Shown here: piece by piece, positions 1 to 12,275 of the stretch
Layout: the number at the start of each line of letters is the position of its first letter
Position numbering within the stretch: the stretch's first letter is position 1
Source of the DNA: Polytrichum commune
Lineage: Eukaryota; Streptophyta; Polytrichopsida; Polytrichales; Polytrichaceae
Length of the DNA: 64,000 bases
NCBI GenBank assembly: GCA_950295325.1
Contig: OX485803.1
Coordinates: 71,007,554 to 71,071,553 of the forward strand
Direction of reading: 5' to 3'
The notes under the pieces: generated by a model
Told to the model about the DNA's origin: nothing
The model's database searches: none
Seen by the model: the letters and a program-made list of their open reading frames with translations, nothing else
Made by a program: the position numbers and the translations under genes

Positions 1-921
1 AAGTCGCCTTGTCTCCATCTCCATGTCCATCTGCTTTATTGCAATGGCCTTATTGGTTTCCATTTGGATATTGTGCATCCGTTCTTGGGCCTCCATCTTG
101 TGTCGTTCCACTTGGAAAGAACCTTCAGCAAACTTAGTGATTGCATCTGTCATATATGCTGCATTCCCAATGAGTGCACGCTTACGAGAATTTGGTTTCC
201 CATCCACCCCTGGCTTCATGCATGAAGCGGTCTTGGGAGAAACATTCTTCTCCAAGGCAACTGTTGTGGGAGTACTAAAAGAGTGCTCTCCACTAGCGGT
301 AGACATTGGCGTCTTAGGAATTCCCCCTTCTTCCAAAACAACAGTATCCTCTTCATCTTCTGACAATAACACACTAGTTCCCATATCCACCCCACCAGGA
401 ACTCCTTCTCCTTTTGTTGATCCAGTGAGTATCTCGGACATTCGCTCAAACCATTGCCACGAAGATCCTTCTCCACATGTGGCCTCCTCTGGAGATTTCT
501 TTTGAAGTCTCCATTCAGCCTTGAGCTTCTCAATCTTCCCCTTGATATGCTCTTCCTTACGACGCACAGCTAGTGGCATTTGTCTATGGTGCTCAGTACG
601 TATGTGTGTCCAGTGTTTAGGTTTTAGATTACCTTTGTCTATGCGAATCCATTCCTCTTGATACAAGTCCAAAATGTTGTTGATGGCATCGTCGCTCCAC
701 CGCCCGCCAACGGTAGCTTTGTCATCTACCAATGTAGAAGCAACAACAACCTTCTTTTTTTGCACCCTCTTTGGTTTAGAATTGGGTTATATACGTCGTG
801 GTTTCGGAGTTGTCACTGAAACCACTGGAGGAACTGGTTCGATCCGCTCCACGTGTGCTACGTTAGCACTACTTCCTTCCATCATAAATTCCATGAATGA
901 CCCTGGCAATTCATCCCCCAT
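1..921 (-). CDS. Trihelix/SANT-like DNA-binding protein, 3' part outside window, in-frame stop
   Basis: Read on the minus strand from an ATG at 919-921, there are 44 codons, then TAA at 787-789, then 262 codons without a stop down to base 1. The second part holds a trihelix (Myb/SANT-like) domain: GRWSDDAINNILDLY, then LKPKHW, then KIEKLKAEW and SSWQWFERM, the three Trp-anchored helices expected of the fold. An acidic, Ser/Thr-rich linker follows, then a Met/Glu-rich helical tail (FQVERHKMEAQERM) typical of trihelix proteins. Such proteins bind DNA in the nucleus; PIF/Harbinger transposons also carry a Myb-like accessory protein of this kind, so it could be host or transposon. The TAA is either a nonsense mutation or shows that the true 5' exon lies elsewhere, since no ATG lies between it and the domain. 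Domain call is firm; whether the gene is intact is not. Confidence 0.6.
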
Positions 922-1889
922 CTAACAACAAAACTCTTACTATGAACCCTAAGATTTGAAAAATCCACAAAATTGAAACCTCAAAATGTGAAGAAATCTT
1001 ATCCTAGACAAAAGGCATGATGAGTACAATCTATTTGTCATGAACATATAAGCATAAACTAGATCTAGAGAACTTCCACATCGAGAAATTTTTTTTGAAT
1101 AAACTCAAAAACTCACCTTGTGGGAAGCGAAAGAACTTGGCTGCAAAAATGAGACAAACGAATGGCTGCGAAAATGAGAGCTCTCGGCCCCTGGAATCTG
1201 CAGAGAAACACAAAGGGGCAGCAAAAAAAAAATTTACCTGCCCGGGAGTGGCTGCCCGCACCCTGGGCAGTGGATGTGACGCGCCTCCTGCCCAGGCAGC
1301 TCGCGTGAGGCCTCCCTCCCGAGCCCCCAAAGAAGCGCCGCTTCTCTGTGCAGGGGGACAGGGGCGCAGCCTGGGCGGAGGATATTTGCTTCATGTGCGA
1401 GGGTCATATGGTTGATGCACATCTTTTGGACGTGCAATCTTCATGTTTTAAGATAAGCATAAAGAAGAATTATGCATAGGCAATGAAACACCATACAAAC
1501 TAAAATCCATTGACCTAGGTTTGGAAAAATTCAACATACGTGCATTGTTGGCTTTGACACTAAGTGAGTTTCACAAGCATACTGAGATTGCAGTTTTTCA
1601 AATCATGGGAAGTGTGGAAGATGAGATGACGTTTTCAACTATGACCTTCATGAAAGCTCGGCTTAGAAACAACTTGAAGGATATTTAGGCTTGGTTGTGA
1701 GGATATTTTGTTAGCCATTTTGGAGGCTAGATAACTATCTATTTAACATGAATTATGCCCACTAGTGGAAGGTGAAGGACAAGTATGCAATATTGATAAT
1801 GGAAACAAATTGCCTATCAAAATTTTGTCCTTTGATTTCAATTCCAACTACGTGTTTTTTTTTTTTGGGGGGGGGGTGGGTGGGTTCGG
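922..1889. other. Gene-free stretch with a GC-rich block
   Basis: Roughly 1180-1390 is much richer in G and C than its surroundings and contains several CTGCCCGGG/CCCTGGGCAG-type near-palindromes. Short ORFs here overlap on both strands and show no recognisable protein. It may be the leader or promoter of the minus-strand trihelix-like gene. The rest is AT-rich with nothing I recognise. Confidence 0.4.
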
Positions 1890-2280
1890 ATGTGTGTTGT
1901 GTGGTTGTAAGGTAGATGTGCCTAATTTCAACACATCAATAACATGGACACCTATGTCTGAGTGGAATGTGGATTGGTGTGGATCTAAGAATGAACACCA
2001 AAATAACATAAAGATTTTGGACGACATGCTCAAAATAAACTGAACATTTTGAGTTCAGTGGTCATCATGATTGTAGGACCTACATGACCAATTAACAAAC
2101 ACAAGAATCTTCACTTTGACAATGAATAAGATATTCATATGAGCACCAAAAAATAATGAGGCAAATAGATGCACGATTTGGATTTGCTAATCATCTTGCA
2201 CTATCTGTGTGTTTCATATCTTACGAGAAGTGGGTGTAGAGAAGAAAGTATATGAATAACACATGTCTACCTTACATTAG
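1890..2280 (+). repeat. Dispersed repeat family A, copy 1
   Basis: This segment has a diverged relative at about 11885-12275 and another at 19225-19545. Shared order of blocks: GGACACCTAT, GTGTGGATCTAAG, AACACCAAAA, ATGAATAAGATATTC, GATTTGGATTTGCTAATC and GAGAAGTGGGTG. No ORF is conserved between the copies. A G10 tract at 1867-1876 lies just upstream. Confidence 0.6.
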
Positions 2281-4130
2281 TTTTCGTTTGCAATTGAGTA
2301 GGGATTGAATTTTATTTTATTTTATTTTATCTATTTGGGCAAATAGTAGTTGCAATAATAATAAATTATGTCACTCAAAGATTAGTTGGTCAACCTTTAA
2401 CTAGTTATAAAGCACATGTGTGGCACCTACATTGATTCCTACACTTCAAGTAATTTGGGGTCACATCAATTGAGATTATATGTGTTACCAAACTCTTAAA
2501 TGTTGTAATGTTGTGTATAATAGTGAGATAAGAAACTCAAATAAATTTAAAGTGATTTTTTCTGACTTCAAAACCCAACATTGAGAAAAAAATTGGTCAT
2601 ATTGTCAACCGGATAACATGGTTTGACACGTCACTATCAATTCCTTGTTAAATTTTACCTACATAACCTATGTCATAGGTAACATACAAGCCATGATAGC
2701 TTCCCCTATATGACATGACTCACGTTTTGGAAATAAAAAGAAATTGCATTATATCACCATTTTAAAATTTTGGATAAAGCAAATAAAAAGTCAAACGACA
2801 TTCTTCATTGTGTAGTGTGCAATCAACACACATATACTCATAAAAACATATAATCATCATTTTGGTTTAAACAACACCACACATAGGTAAGATATAAAAC
2901 AATGTCGATAAGTGTTTGATTTTACAAGTATAATGTGGAATCCAAAAGTATTCATATAATTATTGATATCAAAATACTAGTGTTGTATTTAGGTATTAGA
3001 TTGCAATACGAGACTAAGGATTTGTGGTGTCTGCGTGAACTCATCCATTGCGAAGGTGAAAATGCAATGAATCCTATTATAACTTGTATGTGGTTATTTT
3101 AAGACTAAATGACTTTGGAAATAGAGTAAGAGATCCGAAATTAATTTAGTGGAATCAAATTGGATTGAATCGACCCTCCATTTTGTAAGGATTTTTCCTT
3201 TTCTTTTCTGTTGGAGCCCCTTCATCCACGATGGATGAGTTTCCATAGACGCTATGAATCCCAAGTCACGCAATATGATGATCTTCCATACTTAGTTGTT
3301 TTTGTAGTTTAGGTATAGCTCGATTGTAGGTTAAGCTTAATGGACGTGTTTTTCTTTCCAAATTGCGAAATCAATTACTTTCGTGCTTCTCGACTCCGGT
3401 CAACGTTGGTTAGGTTGCAAGCTGGCCCTCATAGGCACCTGACACAATTTTGGACGCAAAGTAAATAAGAGACTTGGGAGTATGGCATATACAATACGGA
3501 ATATGCTTATGCCCACCAACCAAGAGACTTGGGTAGCATATACCCGTGCATGTAATAATACTCTCCAAGGTGAGCCGATTCTCTTGGACTTAAGTTAGTA
3601 GCAAGGATATGGATGTTCGTGCTCTTAGGATATTCTCCTCCAATGGGATAAGTTAGAACTTTGTAAGATGGTGATTACTAAGTCTCTCTCTCTCTTTCTC
3701 TCTCTCTAAGAACCACGTAGAAAAGTGCTTCCCAAACTTGGATTTGGGCATATTGTAATGAAGGACTTGATCAAACTATGTACTTTTTTCTCTCAACTTT
3801 TGAACACGACATCACGGTGCCATTAGAAACATGACATGCAAACAATGCATAGTTCATGGAATGTGAAGGTAGCCATTTTTTTTTCCTTAGCCGTTGTTTG
3901 AATGTTTGTTACTTGGGGCAACGACTAAAGTTTGCAAGGCTTTTCTCTTTGTTAACGGTGGTTGTCAATGTACGATAGTCCGGTTTTTATTCTCAAACAA
4001 AGAGAAGTGTTAAATTTTAGCCAATTGGTATCCATTTTAAGCTCACACAATCTCAACATGCTTGTTGTAGATGGAAGATTTAAGTTAACATTCAGAGCAT
4101 GTTTATACCAAAGGCATTAGGTCATGGCTC
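2281..4130. other. Gene-free AT-rich DNA
   Basis: No ORF of note and no family recognised. It contains a (TTTTA)n run near 2310-2330 and a CT-rich microsatellite at about 3682-3708. Confidence 0.5.
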
Positions 4131-4133
4131 TTA

Positions 4134-4581
4134 GGGTCGTTTCACACATGAGACTGAGGGCCCGTGACCTTGGCACTTCCAACACTCTCATTGGTAGAAA
4201 AGCGGAGCCAGTCCAAGTTCGCTTCACACTATGCTTGAGTGGCCAACGGAGTAAATGAATGCAAGTTGGATGTAAAGTCTACATGGATTCCTACATGGCA
4301 TCGAATGGATCATGTTTCATGGTCACTGGGACTATTTTCAAAACATGCCTCTTGGAGGTAGGCCTTACATAAAACCGGGAGACATGGTACTTTGAAATCT
4401 CACAACTGTTTAATTTTTTACTTTTTTTACTTTTTAATTTTTTTTTTATCATGTGTGAGGACCTTTGCACGGATAGAAATTCATTGAATTGGCATTCAAT
4501 TATGGCCATGGTCACATGTGACTTCATATTACACTTGAGGGTCCATGACCTTGCTACATGATCTTGGAAGTGTCTTGGCCC
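4134..4581. mobile_element. PIF/Harbinger-like MITE, family M1 (diverged)
   Basis: The left end GGGTCGTTTCACACATGAG is preceded by TTA (4131-4133). The right end GGCCC (4577-4581) is followed by TTA (4582-4584). The interior matches the other M1 copies: block TCTACATGGATTCCTAC, then GATCATGTTTCATGGTC, then AAAACCGGGAGAC. The right inverted repeat has decayed, so this copy rests on the interior match and the TTA duplication. Confidence 0.6.
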
Positions 4582-4584
4582 TTA

Positions 4585-5689
4585 AATAACCATGGTACCC
4601 CACTTTTTGGATGAGACCTAGAGAAGTCCATGAATTATAGCCCAAAGTCTTTTGGAGGTCACAAGCCCTTAGTGTAAACCCAAATGGGATCATAAAAAAA
4701 GGCCTCACAATATTTTGATTAGATCCAATAATGCATCATGGAGGAGAGAAGAAAGAAAGTGTTATAAACTACCACACATAGCTTTGTTTGTGTGTTGGTG
4801 TTTGTATATGTTAATGCAACAAGTTTTGAGCATTCAAGCTTTATCTATAGGGTGTGAATTAGACGAGTACTCTTTGTTTACTACATAATAGAAAAAATAT
4901 TGGATAGTAGTTACACAAAAACCAACCTTCTACAATAGCTCGAACAATCACATTATGAATTAAACATGAAAAAATATTATGATATGTGTCTTCAATAAGT
5001 TCATGTGGGTTGTCCCCTGGGGCCTACTGCACATTCTGCCCAACCTACCTTCAAGATTCGTCCCGAAAAAATTCTCTACAATGGCCAACATTATCTATAC
5101 TTGTCATGTGGGATTCCATGCAGATTTTCAACCCACTACTAATGTTATGGGTTGTACTCCAAAATCGCCTTCTTGTAAACATAAAGCGGGGGCCCGTGAC
5201 ACTCTCAACCGATGAGAATTCAAGGATTCTCAAGAGCCATGGTCTGATGGTTTTCATGTAAGCATGCCCTCATATTTGGAAATTGCACGTGTATATTTTG
5301 ACCTAAAGTATAAATCTTATTTTAAACTAAAATGGCACAACAAAGAAGTTGGCAATCTAACCTCATTATATGCAATGAGTACGTAGTCTAGGGAGAGAGG
5401 AAGTTTATTGTATACGAGTGTACCTCTCATTTGTTGAACATAAAAAAATGACCCCCCCTCCTATAGCTTTGTTGTTGATTCGTCTCAAACAACCTTAAGT
5501 AGATTAATTAAGGGTCTTAAGAACTAATAATGGTAACAAATAAACTTTAAAAAGTCACCCCCAAGGCGCATACTATTTCAAGGCTTTAATGTTCAATGAA
5601 TGAGAGGCACGCTCGCATACTCTCTCCATAGTTTGGAGTGGAAGATGCCCTCCTCGTGGTTAAAAACATTTTGTTAGATGTAATTGTGA
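4585..5689. other. Gene-free DNA with M1-related fragments
   Basis: A block near 5100-5140 (GTGGGATTCCATGCAGATTTT) resembles the interior of family M1, so part of this stretch is probably an older fragment. Overlapping short ORFs at 4979-5261 are not recognisable proteins. Confidence 0.35.
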
Positions 5690-6010
5690 GCACTAAGGTA
5701 GATGTGTGGTATTGGATACATTTCTTTGTGTACCACTTCACGTAGGATATGGAAACACTCAAATTAATGCGAGATGATTACTAAATCCAAACTTTGCCCA
5801 TAGTCACTTTCCTCATAATTTTCTAAGTTTCATATGAATACCTTATTGTTTGTCAACAAATTATTAGCCCTTAGCTTAATCTCCTTTCAACAATGTAGCT
5901 ATTTGGTGTTTGTTCTTAACTAACATCCAACCATACACCAATCAAATATAGGTGTATGTTTTAAGATAAAAACAAAATCAGGCACATCTACCTTATGTGT
6001 GTTCTTTGAT
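5690..6010 (-). repeat. Dispersed repeat family A, inverted copy
   Basis: Read on the minus strand this matches the 3' part of family A: the block around CTAAGGTAGATGTG, then AAATCCAAA and CATATGAATACC correspond in reverse to the copies at 1890 and 19225. Confidence 0.45.
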
Positions 6011-9000
6011 ATTTTTTTTCATAACTTTGTCACTCAACGTTCTCTCCAACAAAGTAAAATGAAATTGATGGCATGTTGAACATAAGTACACAAAAAGTCC
6101 TATTAGTGTGGAAATAATTAGCATGGACCACACTAATTTTATAATCAAGGTGGAATTATTATGGGTCCCGGGTTGTCCTCTGAATCTTCATGAAGACTTC
6201 CGACTAACACATTGCATAAAATAGAATAATCACTTTACATCAAAAGTAACACAAAAATAGATAATTGCCCACACTAATTTTATACTATAAATTTAGCATG
6301 GTTGAAAGTTAATGTGAGCCACATCAATTCTCCTTATGAGAATTAACGTGTGAGCTCTAGGAAATTACTATTGCCCACACTTATAGGACTATTTAGTGTA
6401 CCTTCATTAAGATACCCGAGAACACTAATATTATACTAATATATATATATATATATATCAATAATACATTCAACTGTGTTGTCGAATATCAATGGATGAC
6501 GGATGAGGTTGCATGTTGATGAAGTGTCCTTAATCATCCGTAAAGATCTCGAAGGACAAGAATGTTCAACAAAGATTCAACAAACCCTAAGTTTACCACT
6601 CACTAGGCCCCACCATGTCCGGGAATGGCCTTGAGCACCCAACACTTGTGCATGCAAAACGGAAGTCCAAATTTGAGGACCAAGTTGACAAAGTGCGGGG
6701 AATCGAAGGGCTCCGATCAAAATTGAAGGCCCATGTGAACCCGGGACTTAAAGCACGGTCGAGTCCTTTTGATTGCAAGTGGTCGAGCGTCCACTAAACC
6801 CAAGGACCTTGCCTCAAGGATTACCAACCGCCTCCTAAATCCACGGGACACCCTCCATACTTAGCTTAAACAACCGTCTCCAAAAAGTTGTGAAGCTCTC
6901 GAAGGGTGTGGCGAACCCCAAAGCTCCACCACACTCCATAATTAAGGTGGTCGATTCATTCTTGAATCGAATAATGGCATTGAGAGCAAGTCGTTCACAC
7001 GTTGCATGTAGACCAAACACTCAACACAAAAGGCATGTTACTTTATTACGTAACGTTGCTTTATGGGGGGAGTCACTAAGTATTGTACTTAGTGTCGTAT
7101 GGCATTTTATGTCGTTGTAGTAACTTTTGTAATGACACTTCTTTCATATATACAAGTTTACAAGTGTCGTCATCTCAACTCACTTTTAGTTCATCCACTT
7201 TTGGTATACTGTGCACCTTACCAATAATTTTAACATTGTAGATCTATACCGTCCAAAAACATTGCAAGGAATTACAAGGAATGTTAAGTTTACGTTTAGT
7301 GTTGGTGACATTACACGGGCGGTTTACGATTAGTATTGAGCAAGACAATGAGAATCGGTGACACTGAATACAGTGTTTAGCGTAGTCTTGTTTAAATTTG
7401 TCCCCCACAATCACTCCATATGAGCTCTATAAACTACAGGTCCCTGCGACCAATACATTATAATACACAATGTTTTCTTTCTTTCTTTCTTTCTTTTATA
7501 CATGTTTTTGGTGCACGGAGAGGGCCCAATATAGGCTTCTTGGAAGCTTAAGTGTTACGAGAGTGGGACCATGTAATTAGCTTGTATGTAACTCACACCG
7601 GTGACAACATTGGGAACCGTCTCTTTATTCTTTTCTTGTTTGGAGGTCCCCATACTCCAAGAACCTCAACCTCCTTACGGTTGCGTTCTTGGGTGTCGGG
7701 GTGTAGAGCATGGCTAAAAACTAGGCCTATGCTCCCCAAACTCTTTCAATTCCCCCGAGGTATCACGCAAGAGCCTCGTCAAAGTTGTGGGGGGGGGAAG
7801 AAAAAGAAAACCCTAATATTACATCATCTTATTTCGAAACATGGAAAAAGTACGTTAGGAGCGTGTCAATGTCTTCCACGTCCCGGAGTGTCGATCTCGA
7901 AGTGCATGAAGATATGACATCAAGTAGCAAAGCGATGCGTGTGTGACCCTTAACAAATGCTAGTTCTAAAGTAGACGGGATCTTTTAGGACGTACTTCGT
8001 AGTGTGTTTGTTGATTCCCTACGTGTAGATCTAGGTCGGATATAGATTGGTAACCATTTTGTATTCATATCCGCAAGTGTCCATAATGGGGCTACACAAC
8101 TTATACAACGATGACCACTTATAAGGCGACCAAGTTGCCAAGTTATCAAGTACGAGAACATGTTCCCCATCTCGTAAGTTAAGTATCGTCGCGAAGATCA
8201 ATGAATTTTGTACGCATAGTTTAGTGTGGACCGTGATGTTTTTCCTTTTTTAGGTTGTAAAGGTGGGGTCGCTAACTAACAAAGTGTGAAACCGCTAAAC
8301 ACACGGTTCACAAAAAGATATTTTCCAAGATATCATATGCGTACATGAGCAAAAAATCATTTCAATACTAAAAAAGAAAAAAGTGTCACACCTACAAGCC
8401 TACAAGCCTACATGACAAAACTTCATTTTGAGTCGAATAGGGTCATTTCGAAGAGACCCAAGTTGAAGATTGTGAGAGATATTGCATGTGACCAAGTGAC
8501 GTCCCATTGATGAATGGTGTGCATCTAACAAGTAGTTCGTCACAAACTTGTGACATGTTCCTTTACACGGAATGGAAATATAAGGACAAGGGTTGGCATA
8601 AAAAAGAGCCCTTGTCACCTCGAAAACGACTAGGTATTTCCCATGTCATCCGCCCATTGGGAGGAGAGATAAATTTATCTACAATTACGAGTCACATAAG
8701 AGCGTGCATGCATCTCATTCGTGTAATAGCCCAAGTACAATGAAGTACGGTTGGATAACTTGGAGAGATTCTTTTGTTGGTTGTGCAACATGTTCACATG
8801 CATCAATAGTGCACCTGGTTCTTTGTTATCATAGTCCAAAATTCAAATGTGATATCTAGGGTAGGGGGTGTTAACACTGTCACTTTAAGCGCACTATAGA
8901 CATATTGTTATTAGGTTGATGGAAATGAGTGTTTTTTTGTTTTATTTATTTTTGGTTAGCAATTGAAAGCGGCCTCCAATGCACCAACATGAACTTACTT

Positions 9001-11884
9001 CGGGTTTCACATGCAAAAGCTATTAAGTAAAAAATTGTGATGATAGATCATATGCTTTACCAGTAGGGGAGCTTGATGTCCAGGCGGTGATACCCTCAAA
9101 GTCGACACGTAAATCTCATTGTGCAAGATTTTGGGGTGTTGGGTGAAGGGGTCTTAAAATCACTCACCCCATCGTGGATTTACATATATGAGATTTATTT
9201 ACCATGTTTTTTAAATCACATGCGGGACCCACCATTATCATTCTTGCTACCTACCAATCATATCCACATGTGGATGGAAGATAAACATTTTAAACTAGAA
9301 CTCAAATGCCATATACCTACTTGGACCTCAATGGATTAAGAGCAACAAAAAGTTTTATTCACTCTCACTAAATATAATATTTCAAGTTCCGGGTGGAAAC
9401 TAGAACGGCTTACTAGAAGTATGCATCTCCATTCCCTACATCCGAAGATTAATAGGTCGACTTTTAAGTACCTTGAAAGCACTTTTTTCTGATGCCCGGA
9501 CACTTAATTCCGCCATGAAAATTAGTGCGACCCACACTAAATATCGTAGTTGGTCTAGTGCTTGTAGAGTGAGGTGACGAGGGAGACCTCAATAAGCTCG
9601 AGGAAACGATTCTCCACTTCCCACTATAGCTATGACCCCTTCGCAACCCTTAGAAAACAATCTCTTTGATACTCGTGTATGTGTTGGATCACAAATGATT
9701 CAAAGCGCCATTCATTGTAAAAACTAAAAATTAACATCGGGGGTTTGTTTTTTATATAATAAAATTGATGTGACGATGGTCTTATAACCATTTTCATGCC
9801 ATTTGTGTAAAAAATGAGAGAAGAGGATGATGTGATGCGTGTATCTCGATAAATGGACATGTATGCTGACATAACATGGGGGGGGGGGGGGAACTAGTTT
9901 AACAACACTTGGACTTGTTGTTTTTCAAGTGTTCACTAGTCAAGGACTATGTAGGTGAGATACTTGATTGCATTAAGATGCATGTTTTTTTTCAGAAAGA
10001 TTTTAATTTCAAGTTGACGAATGTCAAGGTCATAAAGTTTGTTGCTCGAAGAGCAATGGATGATACATTAGATACATACAGTTACGACAAACGGGATTAG
10101 GATGTCCCCAACATGATTGTATATGATGGGGTATGAGAACATTGTACTTCTCATGTGTTACCAGTGTTAGCAATCGTTGAAAACATGTCATTGCAGTACG
10201 TGACTTCAATAATTTAGATTGTTTGATATGGAGATGAAATGAACGGGTGTTTATGGAAATTTTTCTTTTTAATGCATACAATACAAGGTCATACTTTGGC
10301 GGGGCATTTGCATTTATGGGCATGTGGCATATGCATGCAAGGAGCCAAGATGACTGGAGTGTATGATGGGTGTATATTTTTGTGTATACTAGCATGGAAT
10401 AGTGTGACTTGTTAGGTGTCAAGATGGGCAGGTAAAGTGTTGATGACGGCGTGGACCGCCTTGCTGTGTGGGTTAGTGCGTAGGTTGTCAATGTGTTTGT
10501 TGGTATAGAATGAGAGGGGTGTGAGAGCAATTGATCATCTAGTTGGGGCGATATGGTTTTCAAGAAGGGAGAGCTTGAAATCTAGGATTTTCTTTTAACG
10601 GAAGTCACGAATGTATTGATTTCCATGTCTAAAATTCAAAGGTTGGGTTATTTTGGGCATTGAATGTTTGTCTTGATTCCAAAAGATGTTAGGTCACTGT
10701 TGGTGTTGTTGGTGGACATATAATGTGATGTTTTTATGTTGAATTATAAATTTCATACTTTGAATCCGAACCCAACTAGTATAACTCCACTCCCGAGCTC
10801 AAACATAGATGTCATTTAAATAGAATATAAAGGTGTTTTTACCATAGTAGCCAGGACATGTAAATTCACATGAGAAGATCACATTTTGTTAGTAAACGTC
10901 TCGAATTAAAAGACTCAAGATTTGTGGGCGCCAATTTCAAGAGCCATGTAAAAACTATCCCCACGATAAGTTTGTGGTTGATTCACCCCAATTGAATCTC
11001 AATATATTCAATCGGTAGCCTTAATGTCAAAATCATAGTTAAATGGACTAACGCAACGAAGTTTTGCTCTATGGCCAAAGGGCCCCAACGTTTTCACCTT
11101 TACCTTCGATGGATGCCATGAATCTTCGGCCAAGCCAAGGAAAATGGTACGGTGCTTGGTGGTGTCTACTTAGACAACATGATGTCTATTCTACTTTGGA
11201 CTCTTTGGACAATTTTCAAAGGTGACCTCACATATATATCTATGCCCAATGTAGATAAAATGTTCTTGCCATTCGTCGTCTTAGGCGGGTCCCACACCGA
11301 TTGAAGAGCCAATCCGCTTCACATTCTCCCAATTAACTAGGCGGAATCGGCACTTGCATGCAAGGGGCCAAGTACAAAAAGAAGGCTCGAAGTAGATGAC
11401 CTCGAGTAGTGTAGGCCGGCAAAAGAGCCTCTATTGCATTTTTGTATTTATAGCGAGTAAATCATCGGCAATTTAGTAACGGGCACTAGGGGAAGTATGT
11501 TGTGTCAACAAGTGTGTGTGTTTTTTGTTGTTGTTGTTTTCTTTTCTTTTCTTTTTTCCTTTTCCCGTACTCGCTACTAAATATCTCGATGAAGAGTCGG
11601 TGAGAAGGTTGGGTCCTTTGGTCCCCTAATTGCTTGTGAGATGGCTTTATGGGGGAGTGAGAGGGCCTCCTTGTCCCGGCTAACGGGTACACTAATTATC
11701 CATTGGCACTCGCCATGTAGGCTCCACCTAGGATTAATGTCCTTTTGGATCAATCATCTTGTTTGGTTGACAAATATCTCGGCTACACACCACTATTCCT
11801 AAGATTTCAACCCCGTTATTGGGAATATCAATTCATCCTTTACTGCAACCACAAGTTGTGTGCTATGAACTAGGGTTTGGCACG
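6011..11884. other. Gene-free repeat-derived DNA
   Basis: No convincing gene. It contains an AT microsatellite at 6440-6460, a (CTTT)n run near 7470-7496, a G9 tract at 7789-7797 and a G14 tract at 9878-9891. The 177-codon minus ORF at 10030-10563 is low in complexity and matches no family I know. Around 7060-7200 is a fragment of repeat family B, listed separately. Confidence 0.45.
7060..7200 (-). repeat. Dispersed repeat family B, partial copy
   Basis: The blocks TAATGACACTTCTT and GTCATCTCAACTCACTTTTA match the flank of the 3.8-kb insertion at 55861-55950, and, inverted, the copy at 47460-47760. No coding potential. Confidence 0.5.
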
Positions 11885-12275
11885 GCCTAATTTCAACACA
11901 ATAATAATATGTATGGACACCTATATTTGAGTGGTATTTGGGTGTGGATCTTAGAATGAACACCAAAATCCATGTGTTTAAAAGAGACTGGACTATGTGC
12001 TCAAACTATGTTAACTATTCTAGGCTCAACGGTAAACATGATTTTTTTTTTAATTTTTTAATTTTTTAATTTTAAAGCACAAGAATCCTCACTTTGATAA
12101 TGAATAAGATAATCACATGAAGTCTGAAAATGACGAGGCGAATAGCTACGGGTGTGATTTGGATCTGTTGACAACCTCGCACTAGGTGTGCGATTCATAT
12201 CAGCAAGGTCAGCGTTTCTTCTCTTTTGCGATTCATATCATACAAGAAGTGGGTGCAAAGTCAATAGCATTACTC
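11885..12275 (+). repeat. Dispersed repeat family A, copy 2
   Basis: Matches the copy at 1890-2280 block by block (CCTAATTTCAACACA, GGACACCTAT, GAATGAACACCAAAA, AATGAATAAGATAATC). A (TTTAA)n-like insertion lies at about 12040-12075. Confidence 0.6.

Noticed and set aside
23-533. Overlapping ORFs of 160 codons (plus) and 105 codons (minus, other frame)
   Set aside because: They overlap the trihelix-domain reading frame, which alone shows conserved motifs.
10030-10563. 177-codon minus ORF
   Set aside because: Rich in Thr, His, Leu and Pro with no domain; no splice partners or neighbours that would support a gene.
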